Of a stretch of DNA of 8,188 bases, positions 1-5,228 are shown in pieces. The stretch covers positions 1 through 8,188 of the forward strand of contig CAYFLU010000150.1 in the NCBI GenBank assembly GCA_964343975.1, written 5' to 3'. Within the stretch, counting starts at the first letter, position 1; each line of letters opens with the position of its first letter. This stretch comes from SCUN01 sp964343975. Lineage in GTDB: Bacteria > Acidobacteriota > Vicinamibacteria > Vicinamibacterales > SCN-69-37. The translations under genes and the position numbers were made by a program. The notes beneath the pieces were generated by a model. It saw only the letters and a list, made by a program, of their open reading frames with translations. It did not search any database and was not told the origin of the DNA.

Positions 1-913
1 TGTTGTAGTACTTGTAGTCGGGCGCGTAGTCCATCAGCACGAGATCGCCGGCCTTGAGGGTGTCTTGCGCCTGGTGATAGTGCGACCAGAACGCGTTCGT
101 GCCGGTGGCGACGAGCGCGAAGTAGGCGATGCCCTGGGCGTTGTTCTTTTTGAAGATGTGGTCGGCCGCCGCTTCGAGTTCGTACTCATGCACACCCGGG
201 CGCGCCGCCTTCATGGCCTCGAGAATGCCGAGGCTCGCGATGCGCGTGCCTTCGCGCAGCGCCGCCAGTTCCTGTGCGCTCTTGATCATGCGCAGCTGAT
301 CGAGCACGGGATCGAGATCTTTGACGGCCGCCGCGCCGGACGCGGTCTGCACCTTGTCGCGGAACACGATCTCCTTCGACGGACGCTGATCCCACGGATC
401 GGCCTTGGTCGCCGTTTCGTGCGAGCGGATGCGATCCGTCGTGCCCGCGCCGAGCGACTCTTCGCGGAACGGCATGTACACCGTGCGCCCGCTGAGCGCT
501 TTGACGGCGGCGTCGAACGTGGTGCGATCCGCGACGCGCTCGACGCCCGTGAGGCGCTGCGCCTCGTCGTCGGGGCCGAGGCGCGGGCCTTCGCCGCGCT
601 CGAGCGCGTCGTGCGCCGGCAGGAAGAGCGTGGACTGTTTGGCGCGGCCGTCGATCACGAGGATCGCGCGCGGCACTTCGACGCCCGACAGGTAGAAGAA
701 CTGCGCGCCCTGGCGGAACTTCGTGTAGGTCGACGTCTCCGTGGCGCCTGAGATCACGGCGACGCCGTCGCCAATGGCGGCCATCACTTTCGCGCGCCGC
801 GCCGCGAATTCGGCCGGCGTGAACGCGGTCGTGAACAGTTGCTTGTCGGCGCGAACGCCTGCGGGCAGGGCCAGCAGAAGCAGGGCGAAGAACACAGACA
901 GTCGTCGGAGCAT
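1..913 (-). CDS. Secreted Xaa-Pro aminopeptidase, M24B family (C-terminal part outside window)
   Basis: Metallo-exopeptidase that removes an N-terminal residue preceding proline; here probably periplasmic or secreted. The 304 visible residues start with a signal peptide (MLRRL, then a Leu/Ala-rich core, likely cleavage after VRA at about residue 22). An aminopeptidase P N-terminal (AMP_N) domain follows at about 29-160, with the typical FRQGAQFFYLSGVE stretch at 67-80. The creatinase/'pita-bread' fold begins near 205 (LRMIKSAQELAALR). His278 in the SHYH motif and Asp295 in LVLMDYAPDY are 17 residues apart, as are His243 and metal ligand Asp260 of E. coli PepP. The window ends at residue 304, two residues before the expected second metal Asp, so the remaining metal ligands cannot be checked. 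The start at 913 was chosen because it opens the signal peptide and sits just downstream of a good -10 box. It is divergent from the membrane-protein gene. The family call is firm; exact substrate preference is not shown. Confidence 0.93.
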   Translation of the reverse strand, partial: MLRRLSVFFALLLLALPAGVRADKQLFTTAFTPAEFAARRAKVMAAIGDGVAVISGATETSTYTKFRQGAQFFYLSGVEVPRAILVIDGRAKQSTLFLPAHDALERGEGPRLGPDDEAQRLTGVERVADRTTFDAAVKALSGRTVYMPFREESLGAGTTDRIRSHETATKADPWDQRPSKEIVFRDKVQTASGAAAVKDLDPVLDQLRMIKSAQELAALREGTRIASLGILEAMKAARPGVHEYELEAAADHIFKKNNAQGIAYFALVATGTNAFWSHYHQAQDTLKAGDLVLMDYAPDYKYYN

Positions 914-920
914 GGCGGCG

Positions 921-926
921 AGTATA
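921..926 (-). promoter_or_regulatory. Candidate -10 box for the M24B aminopeptidase gene
   Basis: On the minus strand this reads TATACT, five of six matches to the sigma-70 -10 consensus TATAAT. It ends 7 nt before the ATG at 913, so transcription would begin at or next to the start codon, implying a leaderless or nearly leaderless mRNA. No convincing -35 hexamer is visible 16-18 nt upstream, and no Shine-Dalgarno sequence could fit. An A/T-rich hexamer is rare in this GC-rich sequence, which is the main support. Confidence 0.4.
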
Positions 927-952
927 CGCGGGTCCTGACCGTGCGTCTGCGA

Positions 953-958
953 TACACT
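953..958 (+). promoter_or_regulatory. Candidate -10 box for the membrane protein / glycosyltransferase unit
   Basis: TACACT, four of six matches to TATAAT, lies 35 nt before the ATG at 994 and would give a leader of roughly 28-30 nt. The same hexamer appears before the VWA gene at 5189-5194, supporting both calls. The -35 region is weak and would overlap that of the opposing promoter (-10 at 921-926), so the two divergent promoters may compete. Confidence 0.33.
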
Positions 959-993
959 GCCCGCGGAGTTCTCCCCCGAGCCATGAGCCAGAC

Positions 994-1908
994 ATGAAAG
1001 CGTCCATCGGTGTGGCCGCGATTGCGGTGATCGTGTTGATTGCGTCGGCGCTCACGCTCGTGGCGGCGGGCGGCACGGCGTTCGTGTTCCTGGGGCCGAT
1101 GAGCAGCCAGTTGTTTGATCCCGCCGTGTTGCCGCCGGGCGCCGATGTCCGTCTGCTGCGCGCCATGGGGATCGCCGCCGCGGGCATGTTCGGCGCGTTC
1201 GGCACGGTGGGGGTGATTACGGGCGTCGGCCTCTTCCGCCTGTGGCGATGGGCGCGCTACTCGATGATCGCGTTTGGCGCCTTCATGGCGGTGACGAGCG
1301 CCCTCACGGTGGCGTTCGGCGTCGCCGCTCCGATGTCGGCCGCACCAGACATGCCGCGCGGGCTGCAGATCGCCCTCGTCGTGTTCTACCTGCTCCTCGC
1401 CGCCGTCGGCGCGGGGCTCGCGTACTTCTTCACGCGTCCGGCGATTGTCGAGCAGTTTGGCGGCACCTCGGGCCGCACGCACACGCGGCCCGTGTCGGTG
1501 ACGATCATCGCGTGGCTGATGCTCATCAGCGGCGCGATGATGGTGCCCTCCGTGCTGCTGCTCTCGCTCCCCGCCGTCGTCGTGGGCGCGCTCGTGGTCG
1601 GCGCCGGCGCGCGCCTCTACTACGCGGCCTACATGACGGCCTACCTCGTGATCGGCGTCGGGTTGTTGCGCCGCACGCGCGCGTTCCTCGCGCCCGCCAT
1701 CGGGCTGCAGGTGTTCGCGCTCCTGAATGCGCTCGCGTCGCTCCGGCCGGGTGTGTGGTCGCGGTACCTCGAGGCCGTCGCTGCGGCGGTGCCGTCGATG
1801 ACGCTGCCCGCGGCCTCCGGCACCCACTGGTGGACGAGCGGCGCCGGTGTCGTGACGGCCGGCGTGATGGTGTTCTTCCTCGTGAAGGCGCGCGAGCAGT
1901 CGGTATGA
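994..1908 (+). CDS. Polytopic inner-membrane protein with two related halves, function unknown
   Basis: I do not recognise this 304-residue protein as a named family. It is very hydrophobic, with about eight predicted membrane segments, near residues 5-33, 57-80, 88-112, 123-146, 166-190, 194-225, 230-250 and 283-298. The two halves look like copies of a four-helix unit. TVGVITGVGLFRLWR (71-85) resembles TAYLVIGVGLLRRTR (215-229), and the ends GLAYFFTRPAIVEQF (141-155) and GVMVFFLVKAREQSV (290-304) also match in pattern. A loop at 147-168 rich in Arg/His/Thr joins the halves. No catalytic motif is visible. The start at 994 has no clear Shine-Dalgarno; an ATG at 983 opens only a four-codon frame that ends in ATGA across this start. 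It lies 13 bp before the glycosyltransferase gene on the same strand and is probably co-transcribed with it, hinting at an envelope role, but that is inference. Confidence 0.85.
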   Translation: MKASIGVAAIAVIVLIASALTLVAAGGTAFVFLGPMSSQLFDPAVLPPGADVRLLRAMGIAAAGMFGAFGTVGVITGVGLFRLWRWARYSMIAFGAFMAVTSALTVAFGVAAPMSAAPDMPRGLQIALVVFYLLLAAVGAGLAYFFTRPAIVEQFGGTSGRTHTRPVSVTIIAWLMLISGAMMVPSVLLLSLPAVVVGALVVGAGARLYYAAYMTAYLVIGVGLLRRTRAFLAPAIGLQVFALLNALASLRPGVWSRYLEAVAAAVPSMTLPAASGTHWWTSGAGVVTAGVMVFFLVKAREQSV

Positions 1909-1921
1909 TGATCGGGCGCCC

Positions 1922-3037
1922 ATGCCCGCCCCGATTCGCCTGACCGTCGTCTTCAGCCGCGGGATGTCGCTTCGCGGCTGGCAGCAGGCCGGCATTCTCG
2001 ATCGCGAACTCGCGCTCTACCAGCGGCTGCGCGCGCACCTCGACCAACTCACGTTCGTGACCTATGGCGGCGCCGACGAGCAGGCGCTGGCCGCGGCGGT
2101 GCCGGGCGCGCATGTGCTGTGCAATCGGTGGCGGTTGCCGGCGAATGTGTACTCCGTGCTGGCGCCGGTGCTGCACGGCGCCGCGCTTCTTGGCACGACG
2201 CACGTACGCACCAATCAGCTCAATGGCGCCTGGATGGCGGCACGCATCGCGCGCCAGACGAAGGCGCGACTGATCGCGCGTGGCGGTTTTCTGTGGTCGG
2301 ATTTCGTCGCGCGCCTCCACCCGGGGTCGTGGCGGGTGCGCGCGGCACAGTCGCTCGAGCGGCGCGTGTACACGGCGGCAGATGCCGTGGTGGCCACGAC
2401 CGCCGCGGACGCGGCGGTGATCACGCGGCGCTATCGGCTCGCGCCGGAGCGGGTGCATGTGGTGCCCAACTTCGTCGACACGGCGCAGTTTCGCCTGTCG
2501 ACCGAAGGGCGTGCGTCCAATCGCGTGCTCTTTGTGGGACGCCTCGATCCGCAGAAGAACCTGGTGGCGCTCCTCGACGCGCTGAACGGCCTCGACGCGA
2601 CGCTCGATATCGTGGGCGACGGCCCGTTGCGCGCGTCGCTCGAAACGCACGCGGCGGTGCGGGGCGGGCGCGTCCGCTTTCTGGGGACACGCCCGCACGC
2701 GGAGCTGCCGGCGTTGATGCAGGCGGCGACGATCTTCGTCCTGCCGTCTGCGTATGAAGGGCACCCGAAGGCCCTGCTCGAAGCGATGGCGTGCGGCGCC
2801 CCGGTCGTCGGCGCCGCGTCGCCCGGGATCACCGACGTCATTCAGGATGACGTGACGGGTGTGCTGGCGGCGCCGGTCGCGAGCGATCTGCACTCGGCCC
2901 TTGCTGCACTCCTGAACGACGGCGCGCGGCGCGCGCGGCTCGGCGCGGCGGCCGCGGCCTACGTGCAGCGCACGTGCTCGCTCGACGCGGTGGCCGCGCA
3001 GGAACTGCAGATCTGGCAGTCCCTGGCGGCGCGCTGA
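1922..3037 (+). CDS. GT4-type (GT-B fold) glycosyltransferase
   Basis: Retaining glycosyltransferase of the glycosyl-transferase group 1 / GT4 kind, which moves a sugar from a nucleotide-sugar to an acceptor, usually in polysaccharide or glycolipid synthesis at the inner membrane. It has 371 residues, normal length. The N-terminal acceptor-binding Rossmann domain (about 5-175) opens with VVFSRGMSLRGW and DRELALYQRL, a pattern I associate with polysaccharide-type GT4 enzymes. The linker VVPNFVDTAQF lies at 180-190. The C-terminal donor domain (about 198-371) has LFVGRLDPQKN (203-213; Arg207 and Lys212 fit donor-phosphate binders), DIVGDGPLR (229-237) and the EX7E motif Glu279...Glu287 in EGHPKALLE. 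All key residues are present, so it should be active. There is no signal peptide or membrane helix; it is probably cytosolic or peripheral. No clear ribosome-binding site precedes the ATG, and translation may be coupled to the upstream gene. Sugar donor and acceptor cannot be read from sequence. Confidence 0.93.
   Translation: MPAPIRLTVVFSRGMSLRGWQQAGILDRELALYQRLRAHLDQLTFVTYGGADEQALAAAVPGAHVLCNRWRLPANVYSVLAPVLHGAALLGTTHVRTNQLNGAWMAARIARQTKARLIARGGFLWSDFVARLHPGSWRVRAAQSLERRVYTAADAVVATTAADAAVITRRYRLAPERVHVVPNFVDTAQFRLSTEGRASNRVLFVGRLDPQKNLVALLDALNGLDATLDIVGDGPLRASLETHAAVRGGRVRFLGTRPHAELPALMQAATIFVLPSAYEGHPKALLEAMACGAPVVGAASPGITDVIQDDVTGVLAAPVASDLHSALAALLNDGARRARLGAAAAAYVQRTCSLDAVAAQELQIWQSLAAR
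2993..3030 (-). terminator. Hairpin just after the S46 peptidase stop, inside the glycosyltransferase 3' end
   Basis: GCCGC (2993-2997) plus CAGGAACTGC (2999-3008) pair with GCAGTCCCTG (3016-3025) plus GCGGC (3026-3030). The stem has 15 pairs, a 7-nt loop and one bulged base (2998). The only non-complementary position, A3003 opposite C3021, becomes a U-G wobble in the minus-strand RNA, so the stem is fully paired in the peptidase transcript. It begins 11 nt past the peptidase stop. No U-tract follows, so it is not a textbook intrinsic terminator; it may instead protect the mRNA 3' end, or be chance in GC-rich DNA. Confidence 0.35.
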
Positions 3038-3040
3038 GCG

Positions 3041-5125
3041 TTACTGAATCCCCATTTCCTTCAGCAGGAAGTGGGCCTTGCCGACTTTCTCGGTCACCCA
3101 CAACACGTAGCGGATGTCGACGCCGATCGAGCGCGAGTAGGCCTCGTTCCACGCGAAGTCGTTGATCGTGGCGCCCCAGGCGCGATCGAAGTTGATCGCG
3201 ACCAGCTCGCCCTTGGCGTTCATCACGGGGCTGCCGGAGTTTCCGCCGGTCGTGTCGGTGTTGTAGAGGATGTCGACGGGCAGTTCCTTCGTGCCGGGCA
3301 GGGCATAGCGGCCGTAGTCTTTCGCGGTGTAGAGGTCCTGCACCGACTTCGGTGTGTCGTAGAGGAACGCGTCGCGCGTCTTCTGGATCACGCCGGTCAG
3401 CGTGGTGAACGGCGCCATCGTCACCGCATCCGCCGGCGAGTAGCCGCGCACGCGGCCGTAGGTGAAGCGCAGCGTGCTGTTGGCGTCGGGAATGAAGCTG
3501 GCCTGCTGGAACTGCTGTTTCACGTCGATGAGGAGCGCCGACAAGCGCGAGAGCTCGGCGGTGCGCCGCGCGCGCGTCTCGCGGAGCGCGGTCTGGAGCG
3601 GCGCGAGCGCCTTGGCGAGTGCCACGATCGGATCGCTCGCCACGAGCGTGTCGATCGGCTTCGGCTGCGCGGCCGTGAACCCCGCGGCCGACGTGAGCGT
3701 CGTCTTCGCGAAGGCGTTGTCAACGAAACGGGCGAGCGCGGCGTCGCTGTAGTCGTTGTTCAGCGCCGCGTCGATCGGCGCGATGCGCTGGTCTTTCGGC
3801 AGCGCGCCGGCCATCGCGAGCGCCTTCTTCAGGAAGGCGCGCTCGCCGCCGTCGTCGTAGTCGGTGTAGCTCGCGGCCGTCACGCGCGTCGTGCCGGCGC
3901 CGGCGAGCGTGGCGCCCGCGTTGAGGAGCAGCGACATCGACGTGAGGTTGTCGAGCGTCAGTTCGTAGGCCGCCCGCGACGACATCTCCGCGTAGACCTT
4001 GCCCGTGTCCGCGAGCACGGTGCCGAAGGTGGCCTTGCGCTTCGCGTCCGCATCGATGTACTTCTGCAGCGCCGCTTCTTCCGTGCGCTTCAGGTCCACG
4101 AGCTTCATGCGCGGCATGCCCGCGAGCTTGCCGCGGTAGTTCTTCATCGTGTTGGCGAGCGACTTCGATCGCGCGTCGAACTTCAGCGCTACTGCGCGGT
4201 TGTTCTTGCCGAGCGCGTCCATGGTGGTGATCATCCACTCGTTCGTGTCGGCGATGAACGGCATGCGCAGCCGCTCTTCGTAGTCCATGTAGAACGACGT
4301 CTGGTGCCGGAAGGTGCGCCCCGGGTAGCCGAGGATGAACACGAAGTCTTCGGTGTTCGCGCCGTTCGGGTTCACCTTCAGGTAGCGCTTCGGATGGAGC
4401 GGCACGTTCGTGGCCGCGTAGTCGGCCGGCGCGCCGTCGGCGGCGGCGTACACGCGCAGGAACGAGAAGTCGCCCGTGTGGCGTGGCCACACCCAGTTGT
4501 CGTCTTCGCCGCCGAACTCACCGATCGACCGCGGCGGCACGTACACGAGCCGCACATCACGGTAGGTCGTCGACACGAAGAGGAGATAGGACTTGCCGGC
4601 CAGCATCTCCGACACGGCCACGGTCTTGCCGGGATGCTCGCCCTGTGCCTTGCGCGTGAGGTCGGCCATGCGCGCGTCGAGCGCCTTCAGGCGATCGAGC
4701 GGCGCCATGTCGGGAGTGACGGCGCTCAGCACGTCGGCGGAGACGTCCTGCACCTGCTCCGTGATCCGGGCCGTGAAGTTGCGCGCCCGGATCTCGTCGG
4801 CGCGCGTGGGCGCGAGGAGGCCGTTCGTGACGTAGTCGTGCTCGGCCGTGCTCGCCGCCTGCACCGCGCCGAACGCGCAGTGATGGTTCGTGATGATCAG
4901 ACCGTCGTTCGACACGAATGAGGCCGAGCAGCCGGGGATGTTGACCATGGCCTGCACGAGGCTCGTGCCGTTCGGGTTGTAGATCTCGCTCGTGTCGATC
5001 TGCAGACCCTTGGCCTTGAGGTTCAGGCGGGCGAGATCGTTGACGGGATACATGCCTTCCTCGGTGCGGGCCGAGGTCAGGAACACGCAGGCGAGCAAGG
5101 CGGCGGTGAGCGCAAGACGCTTCAT
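3041..5125 (-). CDS. Exported S46 family dipeptidyl-peptidase, DPP11-like (Asp/Glu P1)
   Basis: Serine exopeptidase that releases N-terminal dipeptides, acting in the periplasm or at the surface. It has 694 residues, close to the roughly 700-720 usual for S46. Signal peptide 1-19 (MKRLAL, hydrophobic core, likely cleavage after TSA). The split chymotrypsin-like catalytic domain shows the full triad: His82 in TNHHC, Asp219 in WPRHTGDF, Ser630 in GGNSGSP. A mostly helical insert (about 270-560) separates its halves, as in family structures. Arg648 in NFDRAW lies 18 residues after the catalytic Ser, matching Arg673 of Porphyromonas gingivalis DPP11, which gives acidic P1 specificity (DPP7 has Gly). 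The C-terminus SIGVDIRYVLWV is typical. The frame stays open upstream to 5413, but the start at 5125 was chosen because it opens the signal peptide and upstream residues look non-coding and overlap the divergent gene. The family is certain; DPP11-type specificity is inferred from one residue. Confidence 0.95.
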   Translation of the reverse strand: MKRLALTAALLACVFLTSARTEEGMYPVNDLARLNLKAKGLQIDTSEIYNPNGTSLVQAMVNIPGCSASFVSNDGLIITNHHCAFGAVQAASTAEHDYVTNGLLAPTRADEIRARNFTARITEQVQDVSADVLSAVTPDMAPLDRLKALDARMADLTRKAQGEHPGKTVAVSEMLAGKSYLLFVSTTYRDVRLVYVPPRSIGEFGGEDDNWVWPRHTGDFSFLRVYAAADGAPADYAATNVPLHPKRYLKVNPNGANTEDFVFILGYPGRTFRHQTSFYMDYEERLRMPFIADTNEWMITTMDALGKNNRAVALKFDARSKSLANTMKNYRGKLAGMPRMKLVDLKRTEEAALQKYIDADAKRKATFGTVLADTGKVYAEMSSRAAYELTLDNLTSMSLLLNAGATLAGAGTTRVTAASYTDYDDGGERAFLKKALAMAGALPKDQRIAPIDAALNNDYSDAALARFVDNAFAKTTLTSAAGFTAAQPKPIDTLVASDPIVALAKALAPLQTALRETRARRTAELSRLSALLIDVKQQFQQASFIPDANSTLRFTYGRVRGYSPADAVTMAPFTTLTGVIQKTRDAFLYDTPKSVQDLYTAKDYGRYALPGTKELPVDILYNTDTTGGNSGSPVMNAKGELVAINFDRAWGATINDFAWNEAYSRSIGVDIRYVLWVTEKVGKAHFLLKEMGIQ
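3051..3075 (+). terminator. Hairpin just after the glycosyltransferase stop, inside the S46 peptidase 3' end
   Basis: CCCATTTCCT (3051-3060) pairs with AGGAAGTGGG (3066-3075) around the 5-nt loop TCAGC, a 10-pair stem. The only non-Watson-Crick position, T3055 opposite G3071, is a U-G wobble in plus-strand RNA but an A-C mismatch in the opposite transcript, so the stem is intact only in the glycosyltransferase mRNA. It begins 14 nt after that gene's stop and overlaps the last codons (LLKEMGI) of the peptidase. The downstream stretch (CCTTGCCGACTTTCTC) is pyrimidine-rich but has no clean U-run, so it is at most a weak intrinsic terminator. Confidence 0.4.
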
Positions 5126-5188
5126 CTGCCCATGATGCCACCGCCGTCGCCGCGCCGTGTTGCCGGTGTTGCGGCAGGGCTCCTCTGC

Positions 5189-5194
5189 TACACT
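5189..5194 (+). promoter_or_regulatory. Candidate extended -10 box for the VWA/TPR operon
   Basis: TACACT preceded directly by TGC gives an extended -10 pattern (TGn then hexamer), 34 nt before the ATG at 5229. The -35 region (about 5166-5173, GTGTTGCG) is weak, as expected if the extended -10 carries recognition. It repeats the hexamer at 953-958. Transcription would start near 5201, downstream of an in-frame ATG at 5157, which argues against that longer start. Confidence 0.4.
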
Positions 5195-5213
5195 CCCCCC
5201 TGCCAGCGCCTGT

Positions 5214-5220
5214 GGGGAGA
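5214..5220 (+). promoter_or_regulatory. Ribosome binding site of the VWA gene
   Basis: GGGGAGA lies 8 nt before the ATG at 5229 and is the clearest Shine-Dalgarno sequence seen at a start in this window. With the signal peptide beginning at that ATG, it decides the start in favour of 5229 over 5157. Confidence 0.65.
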
Positions 5221-5228
5221 AACTGAAC

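Noticed and set aside
1526..2893. Minus-strand open frame of 455 codons spanning the membrane protein and glycosyltransferase
   Set aside because: Arg/His/Pro-rich shadow crossing the boundary of two well-supported plus-strand genes, with no recognisable motif.
3071..4921. Plus-strand open frame of 616 codons opposite the S46 peptidase
   Set aside because: It is the antisense shadow of a gene with an intact catalytic triad and signal peptide. Its Arg/His/Val/Gly-heavy composition with no domain pattern is typical of the reverse strand of GC-rich coding DNA.
5193..5219. CTCCCC (5193-5198) able to pair with GGGGAG (5214-5219), a possible switch hiding the ribosome binding site
   Set aside because: If the -10 box at 5189-5194 is right, transcription starts near 5201 and the CTCCCC arm is not in the RNA. 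It would matter only if the true start site is further upstream.
5157..5228. N-terminal extension of the VWA protein from an upstream ATG
   Set aside because: It would lie upstream of the likely promoter at 5189-5194, place 24 residues before an obvious signal peptide, and ignore the strong ribosome binding site at 5214-5220.
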